Assembly (NCBI GenBank): GCA_016202795.1
Contig: JACQNY010000064.1
Location: 1 to 20,422 of the forward strand
From: Candidatus Aenigmatarchaeota archaeon
GTDB taxonomy: Archaea; Aenigmatarchaeota; Aenigmatarchaeia; JACPZZ01
Length of the DNA: 20,422 nucleotides
Direction of reading: 5' to 3'
Each line of letters begins with the position of its first letter. Positions within the stretch are counted from its first letter, which is position 1. Position numbers and translations under genes: made by a program. Below are positions 1-6,798 of this stretch, piece after piece. A model generated the notes under the pieces. It was not told the origin of the DNA. It made no database searches and saw nothing but the letters and a program-made list of their open reading frames with translations.

Positions 1-2657
1 CATTTATCCGCACCGCATATCAGCCTGTTCTTTTCCGCGTAATCAACGCCCGAGCAGACAAAATTACCTGTGCATTGCGCTATGCCGCAGCACGCCTTTG
101 TCGCCAGTTTCGCGGCGTCCTTCGGATTTTTCTCTATGTTGCAGTTCAGAATATTCATGTGTTCTTTGTTCAGGGGCTGGAACGGACGGAAAGGCCAAGT
201 TGTGTCGTACTCTGTAAAAACTTCTATGGAACTGCACGCAGGCTGCAACAAAAATCCGACTAGCGCAAATTTTCCAAAGTCCGCTATCACAGAGCACGTA
301 AGCGCAGAATAAAATCCGGCTGCCATTTCGTTGAACTTTCCTTCGTCGAAATAGCAATAATTCGACCGCCCTGGAGTCGGGCATTTGTCAACGTCTGCCA
401 TGATTATTGGCTTGCCGTTCTCGGTTCCGCTCTCGTAAAATTTTATTTCCGCTAGGCACGGCGACACCAGATGGAATCTTGGATTGTCTGTGAAAGAAAA
501 TGCGCCCAACCCAGCTCCCAAAGGCGATGTGAAGCCGTCCCTTTTTAATTTTAGCGTAACACTTTTAGAAACGACGTAAGCTGTTTCATATCCAGCGATA
601 TCCTGTTCCGCAACGTCGACTTTTCTCTGCTCAACGCCCTTCTGGTTTAAACAAACCGTGTTTGATTCACATCCTGAATTCGGGCCTTTGATGTAGGAAT
701 ATTTGAGATCGTTTTCAACGTCGCTCACAGTGTAGCTCATCAAATTCATTTTCATAAACTTCGTTGTGCCTTTCGGCTCCCAGCCGCCTAGCTTGTCATA
801 GATTGAATACGGCAGAAACTCGTAACTCTCGTCGGCCATTAACGCCAGCGATTCCGGTTCTCGTTTCCACGCTGTCGCGAATTTCGCTATCTCCAGGGCG
901 TCGTCTGTTTCCGCGCCCGATATTTTCGCTGCCCTTTCAAGCTCTTTCGAAAAATCTTTTACCAGTTGTTCCCTGTAATCGGGCTTGTCAAGTTTGGCCG
1001 CGACAGAATCGAACAATTTTTTGCCCGCCTCATCTGACCCAAGCTCTTCCAACTCTTTTTTGTAACCGATGCTCAGCGATGCCGCCACCTTTCCCACGTC
1101 CGCGTCTGTGGCCGTGCCTTCTAGAAGCCTTCTATACAATTTCTGGTCTGTCGCCAATCCTTCCTTTGTCTGCGATTCCAGGAAAGACACAATAGCCGTA
1201 TCAGTTTCAACACCGGCTACTATCGCCTTGTCGCCTGCGAAAAATCTGACTACGCCGTCGGTCATTTTTTCGGTGTCCAGAATTTCGGTTTTAATCTTGT
1301 GATCCGCAAACCTCTTTTGTATATTTTCCGCAATCTCCGGCTTTAGCAGCGCCTTTCCTGTGTCGTCCACGTCGAAAAACTCCATCCTGCGGAAAACATC
1401 AAACGCGTTTACGTTCTTGTTAAACCTGGTAATTCCGGTCTGCTCAAAAAATGACGTTATTGGCCGGTGGGAATATAAACCGTATTTTTTTGCCATTATC
1501 TTGGAGTTTCTTTCAAACGACTCGGAGGCCGTATCCATTGAGCTTTTAATCAATCCGTAAAAACCTGTTTCTTTTTTCTCAGCTTCCTGTACCAATTTGG
1601 TAAACGGAATCTCAACAGCCTCGCCAGCAAGATCCTTGTCTGTATAGGCAAAATACCTTTGCAGGTTCTTGCCCATTTCCCTCTCTTCGTCGATAGAGCT
1701 TTTAGCAAGACTATCAACCAGTTCTGTTATCTTCGTCCGCTTGACCGAGGGTACCACAGCCTTTTGGATGGTTTCGCCAGTTTCATCGTCTACAGCTTTT
1801 ACAAGCTTGACCGCGAAATCGTCGCCGACTTCCGCAGCCACGTCGTCGCTTAATTTCACAACTTCGATCAGGTAATTATCTGCCATGGATCCCAGAAATC
1901 CAAGGCCGACCTCCATGCCGAAGATGTTTCGCGCCGTGCTTCTCGTTATCCATTTACCCACAATTTCCACGCCTTCGCTGATTTTCGTAACCTTGAAAGC
2001 GAATTTCAGCGATTTAGTTATCCCGCGATTTGCCAGATCCCCGAAATAACCTATGACTTTTAATGGTAACGTGGTTACGTACGTTATAGTCTTGCCTGGT
2101 ATGGTAGCGGTCTTTACAACTTTCCCGTCCAAAAGAAAATAGTTTGCAATCTGGGCTGCTTTGCTCTTCGTTATTTTGTCCGCAACCGTTTTTGTTACCC
2201 CCACCTTCTTCAGCGTGGAAAGCGTTCCGCTGAAAAACGACAAACCGATATTCACAGCAGCTATCTGCGCGAAATTTTTCGTAAACGGATAACTTTCGTC
2301 GAATTTGTACAATCCTTCTGCCAAGTTGGCCGGCGACTCGGGAAAATGCTCCCAGTAGATCATATACTCTGGTGTGGAGAAAGCCCTGTACGCGATAGGA
2401 TTTAATGTCAGCGGACTCCCAACCTTATTCTGGCAGAGCATTGCATATGTTGTGTACGGGCTGTCCTTCGTGTACGTGCCGGTTTTCGCAACCGTATCAA
2501 CAGCGATTTTTATGTTATTAGCCGTCCTTTTTGCCATGTCGTCGCAGTAAGGCCCGCCTATTAGCGTGTAAATCAACCATGCTGTTATCACAAGTATCAA
2601 AATTCCGGCAAGAAGGAAAACCTGGTCCTGGCCGAAACCTTTTTTGTGGCTTAGCAT
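1..2657 (-). CDS. Very large pilin-anchored surface protein (3' end outside window)
   Basis: This frame stays open from an ATG at 2657 to the left edge: 885 complete codons and no stop, so the C-terminus is missing. The N-terminus (MLSHKKGFGQDQVF) is a class III-like signal: basic residues, KKG at 5-7, then a hydrophobic helix to about residue 35. That suggests processing by an archaeal prepilin peptidase or use as an N-terminal anchor. Residues about 40-600 look helical, charged and extracellular. From about 610 the protein becomes beta-rich and Cys-rich, with segments such as SPCLAEIKFY, NYCYFDEG and KACCGIAQCTG. The CC pair recalls the small Cys-rich proteins upstream. A TTG one codon earlier is an alternative start, and the frame closes upstream at about 2740. 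It is the last gene of the pilus-like array, behind a stem-loop pair. I do not recognise a named family. A cell-surface role is inferred. Confidence 0.85.
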   Translation of the reverse strand, partial: MLSHKKGFGQDQVFLLAGILILVITAWLIYTLIGGPYCDDMAKRTANNIKIAVDTVAKTGTYTKDSPYTTYAMLCQNKVGSPLTLNPIAYRAFSTPEYMIYWEHFPESPANLAEGLYKFDESYPFTKNFAQIAAVNIGLSFFSGTLSTLKKVGVTKTVADKITKSKAAQIANYFLLDGKVVKTATIPGKTITYVTTLPLKVIGYFGDLANRGITKSLKFAFKVTKISEGVEIVGKWITRSTARNIFGMEVGLGFLGSMADNYLIEVVKLSDDVAAEVGDDFAVKLVKAVDDETGETIQKAVVPSVKRTKITELVDSLAKSSIDEEREMGKNLQRYFAYTDKDLAGEAVEIPFTKLVQEAEKKETGFYGLIKSSMDTASESFERNSKIMAKKYGLYSHRPITSFFEQTGITRFNKNVNAFDVFRRMEFFDVDDTGKALLKPEIAENIQKRFADHKIKTEILDTEKMTDGVVRFFAGDKAIVAGVETDTAIVSFLESQTKEGLATDQKLYRRLLEGTATDADVGKVAASLSIGYKKELEELGSDEAGKKLFDSVAAKLDKPDYREQLVKDFSKELERAAKISGAETDDALEIAKFATAWKREPESLALMADESYEFLPYSIYDKLGGWEPKGTTKFMKMNLMSYTVSDVENDLKYSYIKGPNSGCESNTVCLNQKGVEQRKVDVAEQDIAGYETAYVVSKSVTLKLKRDGFTSPLGAGLGAFSFTDNPRFHLVSPCLAEIKFYESGTENGKPIIMADVDKCPTPGRSNYCYFDEGKFNEMAAGFYSALTCSVIADFGKFALVGFLLQPACSSIEVFTEYDTTWPFRPFQPLNKEHMNILNCNIEKNPKDAAKLATKACCGIAQCTGNFVCSGVDYAEKNRLICGADK

Positions 2658-2729
2658 CAAATAATAATCTGCTTTCTTTCCCTTAAGGCTATCTCTAAGT
2701 TTTCTCTTCGTTAGTTTCTTTCCGCTAGC

Positions 2730-2800
2730 GCTTTCTTTTCAAAGACAACGAAAATCTGCTGATTTTCGTGCACAGAAAACAGAGGTTTTCTGTGAAGGGC
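2730..2800 (-). promoter_or_regulatory. Tandem stem-loop element A
   Basis: Two adjacent perfect inverted repeats follow the stop of the pilin-like gene at 2803. One is ACGAAAATC/GATTTTCGT (2748-2756 and 2761-2769, 4-nt loop). The other is CACAGAAAAC/GTTTTCTGTG (2771-2780 and 2785-2794, 4-nt loop). One nucleotide separates them. The layout is nearly the same as element B, with different stem sequences. Likely roles are mRNA 3'-end protection, processing or partial termination inside the operon. Confidence 0.7.
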
Positions 2801-2802
2801 TA

Positions 2803-3147
2803 TCAGCAGCCGCAGAACGTTTTTACTTTATCGGATGAGATTCCTATCTTGTCCGCCGCCGATTCAAGGGTTATCTGGTTTTTGGCGTCGCCAGATCCGA
2901 ACGTTGCCCTAAGATTCTCCGGTACCGTGCACTTTACCTGATCAACATTAGTGCATGTCAGCGGCATGTTTAATTGGCAGCACGCCCGCACAAAAGTTTG
3001 CTTGCCTAAATCGCTGGTCGGCTGCTGGCCGCCAAAGATTATAACGCCAACAAGAACAGCGAGAACTACGACCGCAAGCACGATAATTACCATCACTTCG
3101 ATTGCCATCATGCCTTTTTGCTTCATGAGCATCATTTCCTTTTTCAT
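2803..3147 (-). CDS. Type IV pilin-like protein with Glu at +5, six cysteines
   Basis: A 114-residue protein with a textbook class III signal: basic leader ending MKQKG, then MMAIEVM and about 25 strongly hydrophobic residues. If cleaved after the Gly, Glu falls at mature position +5, the residue conserved in pilins that polymerise through their N-terminal helix. This makes it one of the two best filament-subunit candidates in the window. The roughly 75-residue ectodomain has six Cys (ACC, TC, KC, FCGC), an even number suited to disulfides. Met1, Met5, Met6 and Met8 are all possible starts; the longest is given. It begins 8 nt after the stop of the gene at 3156-3584, so they are probably cotranscribed, and it ends 9 nt before a tandem stem-loop pair. 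Confidence 0.85.
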   Translation of the reverse strand: MKKEMMLMKQKGMMAIEVMVIIVLAVVVLAVLVGVIIFGGQQPTSDLGKQTFVRACCQLNMPLTCTNVDQVKCTVPENLRATFGSGDAKNQITLESAADKIGISSDKVKTFCGC

Positions 3148-3155
3148 TTTAAGGC

Positions 3156-3584
3156 TTACTCCTTAACACACTTCTTTGTCGCGCCGTCGCATTTAAGCCC
3201 TGTAGCGCATTTCACGGTGTCGTCGTTGCACGACGCTCCTCTGGCCGCAATAAGTATGCCGCAGCATCTTACATGGCAATTTTTCACGCTGTTAATCCCG
3301 GCGTCTTGGCATGTTTTCCACAGGTTTATCTTTGCGCCTTTGACCTCTATCTCCACACTCTTCAACATCGCCGTGCATGCAGATTCTTCGTAGTTTATTG
3401 CGCACGCGTTGTTGTCGCACCCGAATTCGCCTTGGTATGTTGTGCATGCGAACTCCAACGACCCGCTTTGTTTTACTGTGTTTATGTTAGGTATGATAAA
3501 AACGAATATAATTGAGAGTATCACAGCCAAAAGAATCACGCCTATCAAAACGACCTGCGCTAAACTTATTTCCCGTTCCGGCAT
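3156..3584 (-). CDS. Single-TM Cys-rich pilin-like surface protein
   Basis: A 142-residue protein with one N-terminal hydrophobic helix (about 8-33) and an ectodomain carrying 12 Cys. The C-terminus holds a compact module, KCATGLKC then KKCV, that resembles the end of the protein at 3824-4147 (DCATGKKC). Unlike its neighbours it has no Gly before the hydrophobic stretch (MPEREISLAQVV), so it may be an uncleaved anchor or a divergent minor pilin. The ATG at 3584 sits about 30 nt downstream of a TATA-like box at 3614-3621, which supports this start and a near-leaderless mRNA. Function is unknown; a disulfide-stabilised minor pilin or tip component is the inference. Confidence 0.8.
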   Translation of the reverse strand: MPEREISLAQVVLIGVILLAVILSIIFVFIIPNINTVKQSGSLEFACTTYQGEFGCDNNACAINYEESACTAMLKSVEIEVKGAKINLWKTCQDAGINSVKNCHVRCCGILIAARGASCNDDTVKCATGLKCDGATKKCVKE

Positions 3585-3585
3585 T

Positions 3586-3640
3586 CAAAACAAGTTAAGT
3601 ATGAATTTTAGAAAATATAAACGATGCTCAACTTGTTTTG
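3586..3640 (-). promoter_or_regulatory. TATA box framed by an 11-bp inverted repeat
   Basis: CAAAACAAGTT (3586-3596) and AACTTGTTTTG (3630-3640) are perfect inverted repeats 33 nt apart. Between them, on the minus strand, TTTATATT (3614-3621) is about 30 nt upstream of the ATG at 3584. This suggests an internal promoter with a near-leaderless transcript for the 3156 gene, with repeats placed as operator half-sites over the start site and upstream of the TATA box. Alternatively, readthrough RNA could fold into a long-looped hairpin. Confidence 0.5.
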
Positions 3641-3645
3641 CCACA

Positions 3646-3840
3646 TCAACAGCTTATCCTTAATCCTTTCAACAACTCGCAAAGCGCGTCCCCGATCATC
3701 GGAACCGCGTTTAACGCAAACGGCTTTCCGACAACGACAAAGATCAGGACGCCCGCTCCCAATATTATCACTAGGCCGACAACCACCAGCGCAAGCAGTA
3801 AAACTTTGTCGCTCACTTGGCCTTTATTGGCATGTTCCAT
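3646..3840 (-). CDS. Tiny pilin-like protein (64 aa)
   Basis: I choose the ATG at 3840 (MEHANKGQVSDKV) rather than the more upstream in-frame ATG at 3891. It gives a compact class III-like signal with NKG directly before the hydrophobic helix, and it has a purine-rich GAGAGG about 8 nt upstream. With this start the gene overlaps the 3' end of its upstream neighbour by 17 nt, which suggests translational coupling. The hydrophobic helix spans about residues 13-38. The short remainder ends in two Cys (ALCELLKGLRISC). The form, helix plus a mini-ectodomain with two Cys, matches the proteins at 5873-6124 and 6121-6360. It is probably a minor or very small pilin-like subunit. Confidence 0.75.
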   Translation of the reverse strand: MEHANKGQVSDKVLLLALVVVGLVIILGAGVLIFVVVGKPFALNAVPMIGDALCELLKGLRISC

Positions 3841-4147
3841 AATTTGTGCCTCTCGGCGAAATGCATTTTTTCCCTGTCGCGCAATCAGCATTGCTATCGG
3901 CTCCGAACCAAGCCCGGCATCCGCACTCGTTTTTTCCTTCGTACGTATACACGCAGGCTTTGTTGTTATCCTGTGTTTTGCAGACGTCGTTGGCCAGACA
4001 GCCGGCCTGCGATGCTATTTTGTTCCGTTCCCTTTCAACGTTCTCGCCGCTGCTTTTTATCCAACCAAGGTAAAACGCTAAAAGCACAAGCGCGACTATC
4101 AGCGCCATCAGCAACGCAAGATTGTACTCGGAAATTCCCTTTTTCAT
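3824..4147 (-). CDS. Cys-rich pilin-like protein (107 aa)
   Basis: The protein starts MKKGISEYN, a very short class III-like signal (KKG then a helix to about residue 30). Cleavage after Gly4 would put Glu at +3 rather than the usual +5. The ectodomain has eight Cys and ends in a DCATGKKC module like that of the protein at 3156-3584, so these two share a C-terminal disulfide-rich unit. It lies 26 nt after the stop of the large double-domain protein and overlaps the next gene by 17 nt. A 10-bp palindrome, TTTGATCAAA, sits at 4156-4165 just upstream of the start. A minor pilin or surface accessory protein is the most reasonable reading. Confidence 0.8.
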   Translation of the reverse strand: MKKGISEYNLALLMALIVALVLLAFYLGWIKSSGENVERERNKIASQAGCLANDVCKTQDNNKACVYTYEGKNECGCRAWFGADSNADCATGKKCISPRGTNYGTCQ

Positions 4148-4155
4148 AAGATTAA

Positions 4156-4165
4156 TTTGATCAAA
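4156..4165. promoter_or_regulatory. 10-bp palindrome upstream of Cys-rich pilin-like gene
   Basis: TTTGATCAAA is a perfect palindrome about 9 nt before the ATG at 4147, in the 26-nt gap after the double-domain protein gene. It could bind a dimeric regulator, but a short AT-rich palindrome may be chance. Confidence 0.25.
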
Positions 4166-4173
4166 CTATTCAT

Positions 4174-5742
4174 TTATGGATTGTTGATGTCGGCCGGCGT
4201 GGTTGCTGTAAACGTGACGTCCTTGAAGCCTTTTACGCCGCCATCGTCATATTTCTCGTCAAAGCTATTTGGAGGAAAAACAGGCCCTCCGGGATAAAAC
4301 CATCTTACTGTTCCGGTTCCGTCCGTTATCCGTATGTTGTCATAATAGGAGAGAACCTGCTTGCCGTTTGCCGCATCGTACCCGATAACCAGGTCAACAA
4401 TATCCACGTGCTTATTCCATCTGTCGGGCGGCGCAGGCAAAATCCTGTGATACCATTTATTGCACGCGAGCTCTGTAAGGTCCATATCAGAATTGTCCGG
4501 CGTGGCCCGCAGCCATTTATTGTTTACCCAGTCGTATGTCCATCTCCAGTAGGCAACATCTTTCCATTTGTTTATCGGGTCGGTCTTGGATCTCAGCTCT
4601 ATTCCGCCGACTTCTTTTTCGCACGTGCGAAGGAATATGTCATATTCGATAATATCGCCGGGTCTTATTGTGTAGGGTGAATCTATTTCATAGGTCTTAA
4701 GGTAAAGCCACTTGCCTGTACCATCGCCTGTTGCCGTAAATTTAATTATGTCGCCAGACTGATAGGCTATATCCGCCTGCGCGCTTGCCGGCGCCGGCGG
4801 TGTGTACGCTATCGGCGCAACAAACGCCGTTGTCTTATCCGGGTCGTACCTGCAACCGTCCCAAAAACCGCATCCCTCTTTCTCAAGGAAAGCGGCGCTA
4901 TTATCGAAAAACACATGCTTGCCGTCTGACGAGGTTATCACAATATTATCGTAAAGCGCGACATAAACAACGCCGTCCTTGCCGGAGTCATAAGTTTTTC
5001 CGCCCATTGTCAAAGCTATTTTCTCGAGCGTCTTGCCAACGACGCCTGACATGTCAAGCCTTCTGTGATACCATTTTCGATACGCATATTCTGTCATGTC
5101 ATTTTCTTTGGAAACTTTGGCGGGATTGCTGTCGCAATCTCTCAGGTCGGCTGTTATGCCATTCTGGTCCTTCCACTTGACCTCGTCGCCCAAGTCGTCG
5201 CCTGTTGTATCTATGTACAGGCCTCCTGTGCATGGCGTTTTCAAGGGCAGGTAAACATCATATTCTAGAACATCACCGCTTCTGATCTCATAAGAAACTC
5301 CTGCCATGGGTCCGCTTACAGGCTTGCCTTCTGAAATCTTTAGGCGTATCCGGTCGCCGCCCGCTGCTTTGGTCGGTGCTATAAAATGAATTACGTTCCC
5401 GCTTGGCCTGCCCACATAAGGAAGCATGTTCTTGCATTCGTTGTTAATTTCGCACACGTTGTTCTTGCAGACTTGTTCCATCGAACACAGCTTGCCCCCG
5501 GAAGTTAGCGTGAATTCGCACAAGGCTCCGCAGTTATTCACAAAAACTCCTGGCCCCGGGTTGTCGCTTCCGCCATCAGGAATTATTTTATTAAGCCACG
5601 GGACCTTGTTTAAAAAATCGCGGAACGCGCCGGATGTATTCAAGCCAACAATAACACCAAGAACAAGAAGAAGAACAACAACGCCCAACGCTAACCCGAG
5701 TACGTGCGCGTCCATCCCTTTTCTTTTTTTATTGAATTTCAT
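4174..5742 (-). CDS. Pilin-anchored protein with two beta-sandwich-like domains (adhesin-like)
   Basis: A 522-residue protein. KKRKG at 5-9 followed by a hydrophobic helix (about 12-34) is a class III-like signal and anchor. A Cys-dense hinge (six Cys between 71 and 103) leads to two related domains at about 115-280 and 330-485. Landmarks repeat: GDVLEYDVYL at 156 and GDIIEYDIFL at 362, KWYHRRL at 223 and KWYHRIL at 429, YDNIVIT at 264 and YDNIRIT at 467. This points to an internal duplication. The all-beta look and the late YDNI strand resemble jelly-roll or carbohydrate-binding folds, but no sugar-binding site is proven. Twelve Cys in total. Its place between pilin-like genes suggests a tip or surface adhesin of the machine. 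The start lies about 58 nt downstream of stem-loop pair B. Confidence 0.85.
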   Translation of the reverse strand: MKFNKKRKGMDAHVLGLALGVVVLLLVLGVIVGLNTSGAFRDFLNKVPWLNKIIPDGGSDNPGPGVFVNNCGALCEFTLTSGGKLCSMEQVCKNNVCEINNECKNMLPYVGRPSGNVIHFIAPTKAAGGDRIRLKISEGKPVSGPMAGVSYEIRSGDVLEYDVYLPLKTPCTGGLYIDTTGDDLGDEVKWKDQNGITADLRDCDSNPAKVSKENDMTEYAYRKWYHRRLDMSGVVGKTLEKIALTMGGKTYDSGKDGVVYVALYDNIVITSSDGKHVFFDNSAAFLEKEGCGFWDGCRYDPDKTTAFVAPIAYTPPAPASAQADIAYQSGDIIKFTATGDGTGKWLYLKTYEIDSPYTIRPGDIIEYDIFLRTCEKEVGGIELRSKTDPINKWKDVAYWRWTYDWVNNKWLRATPDNSDMDLTELACNKWYHRILPAPPDRWNKHVDIVDLVIGYDAANGKQVLSYYDNIRITDGTGTVRWFYPGGPVFPPNSFDEKYDDGGVKGFKDVTFTATTPADINNP

Positions 5743-5782
5743 CTTTCGCTCTCTCGATTATTACATTTCTTTTGTTCAAATG

Positions 5783-5810
5783 TTTTCTTTTACGTTAGGC
5801 TTTTCTTTTC
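5783..5810. repeat. Dispersed intergenic repeat, copy 1
   Basis: TTTTCTTTTACGTTAGGC followed by TTTTCTTTTC almost exactly matches the copy at 13022-13050, differing by one inserted base and the base at the left end. It lies between stem-loop pair B and the start of the double-domain protein gene. Related but looser versions occur at about 2701-2740 and 16737-16762. Confidence 0.6.
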
Positions 5811-5868
5811 TGAAAAGACAATGAAAACTATGGTTTTCATGCATAGTAAATCTATGATTTACTATGAA
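5800..5868 (-). promoter_or_regulatory. Tandem stem-loop element B
   Basis: Two adjacent perfect inverted repeats follow the stop of the small pilin-like gene at 5873. One is ATGAAAAC/GTTTTCAT (5821-5828 and 5833-5840, 4-nt loop). The other is CATAGTAAAT/ATTTACTATG (5842-5851 and 5857-5866, 5-nt loop), one nucleotide apart. A weaker CTTTTC/GAAAAG pairing lies at 5800-5805 and 5812-5817. It matches element A in order, size and flanks (GACAA on one side, AAGGG on the other). Confidence 0.7.
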
Positions 5869-5872
5869 AGGG

Positions 5873-6124
5873 TTAAATGTTGCAGATCGCGGCTCCAAAC
5901 CCGCCCATTGAAGTTGCCAGGAAACCGCATATTCCTTTTCCTATTGTCATTCCTAAACCGCCCGCGCCGGACTCTTCGTTAGCGAACGCTATTACGACCA
6001 TCAAAATAATTACTGCCACAACAATCGCTCCGAGCACAACAAGCATGACTGTAGTAATGCCCTTTTTATTTTCCATCCTGTTGCTTTCACGTTCTGGTTT
6101 ATTCCTTTCACGGCCTGTAGTCAT
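5873..6124 (-). CDS. Tiny pilin-like protein (83 aa, or 67 aa from Met17)
   Basis: The ATG at 6124 overlaps the stop of the upstream gene as ATGA, which argues for translational coupling and this start. An internal ATG at 6076 (MENKKGITTV) would give a more usual short leader before the KKG cleavage-like site, so the true start is uncertain. A hydrophobic helix follows the KKG. The short tail is Gly-rich with two Cys (ICGFLATSMGGFGAAIC). There is no Glu at +5. It is directly followed, 6 nt after its stop, by a tandem stem-loop pair, as is the pilin-like gene at 2803-3147. This placement suggests an abundant subunit whose mRNA 3' end is stabilised, which is inference. Confidence 0.75.
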   Translation of the reverse strand: MTTGRERNKPERESNRMENKKGITTVMLVVLGAIVVAVIILMVVIAFANEESGAGGLGMTIGKGICGFLATSMGGFGAAICNI

Positions 6125-6360
6125 TTAAACGCCCCCACCGTATGGCCGTAAAGCCATGTCGACGCCCTTAACGGAAAACAAACGGCCTTATCGAACGCGC
6201 CGCCGCCCACGTCGCAGACGTTGGGTATGTTCGCTCCGGATGAAATGCTTTGAAACGAAAAAGCCACGGCAATAATCACGGCCAGCGCTACTATTGCAAG
6301 TATTGCTAAGAACAATGGCTTTGCCGATTCCGCCTCGATCTGGCCTTTTAATTTTATCAT
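6121..6360 (-). CDS. Type IV pilin-like small protein with Glu at +5
   Basis: A 79-residue protein beginning MIKLKGQIEAESAKP, followed by a hydrophobic helix to about residue 37. Cleavage after the Gly of KLKG places Glu at +5 (Q-I-E-A-E), the canonical pilin residue. With the 2803-3147 product it is one of only two such proteins here. The remaining 40 residues hold two Cys (VCDVGGGAFDKAVC) and could form one small disulfide loop. The start lies 6 nt after the stop of the previous gene, with a purine-rich AAAAAGGAAA about 8-17 nt upstream, and its end overlaps the next start (ATGA). A structural pilin is the likely role. Confidence 0.8.
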   Translation of the reverse strand: MIKLKGQIEAESAKPLFLAILAIVALAVIIAVAFSFQSISSGANIPNVCDVGGGAFDKAVCFPLRASTWLYGHTVGAFK

Positions 6361-6366
6361 TTATCA

Positions 6367-6798
6367 TCATTTCCTTTTTACATTTATTTCGATCAACGAG
6401 CCGCTGTTCTTGAGAGATATGGTTACGTCATAAGTTTTTTTGTCCGCGTTTATGGTGTCCCCTTTGTATTGCCAGTCAATATCTTTGCAGTCCGTGTCCG
6501 CTAATTTAGTCAGTATCTCGTTCTGCCCCACCGAACCGGACGTCGATTTATATTGCGACGTGCTGTCAAAGCCCACATTATTGAAGCTATTCTTTGATTG
6601 CCAAAGCGCGCACGCACCGTAAGCTATTCTCGTTGCCAGCACGTCCGCGTTATCTACGTATAAATCCCCTGTCTCCGGCAACTGGTTAAAACGTATTAAC
6701 CTTGGCAAAAGAAGCATCGACACGCTGTAAAAAGCAAAACCTATGATCAGCGCCGCCGCTAGCCAGAACAAAAATCTTGGCTGGTCTGACGCAGTCAT
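6367..6798 (-). CDS. Single-TM pilus-locus protein (143 aa)
   Basis: The protein has a short N-terminus (MTASDQPR), one hydrophobic helix (about 9-32) and a polar ectodomain of about 110 residues with two Cys, predicted mostly beta toward the end. It lacks a KG site before the helix, so it may be an uncleaved assembly protein rather than a processed pilin. The start overlaps the TadC stop in a TAATG arrangement, which is strong evidence for cotranslation with the membrane platform. I do not recognise a family. By position it could be a platform partner or a minor pilin. Its stop precedes the next start by only 6 nt. Confidence 0.8.
   Translation of the reverse strand: MTASDQPRFLFWLAAALIIGFAFYSVSMLLLPRLIRFNQLPETGDLYVDNADVLATRIAYGACALWQSKNSFNNVGFDSTSQYKSTSGSVGQNEILTKLADTDCKDIDWQYKGDTINADKKTYDVTISLKNSGSLIEINVKRK

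Noticed and set aside
764..1195. Plus-strand open frame of 143 codons
   Set aside because: It lies inside the long minus-strand frame (1-2657), which has coherent protein features throughout. The plus-strand translation is Pro/Leu/Arg-rich with no domain sense.
3638..4081. Plus-strand open frame of 147 codons
   Set aside because: It overlaps two minus-strand pilin-like genes that have clear signals and tight operon spacing. The antisense product looks like a shadow.
2748..5866. CRISPR array or transposon ends formed by the stem-loops and repeats
   Set aside because: There are only two stem-loop copies about 3 kb apart with different stem sequences, no regular spacers, no transposase and no target-site duplication seen.
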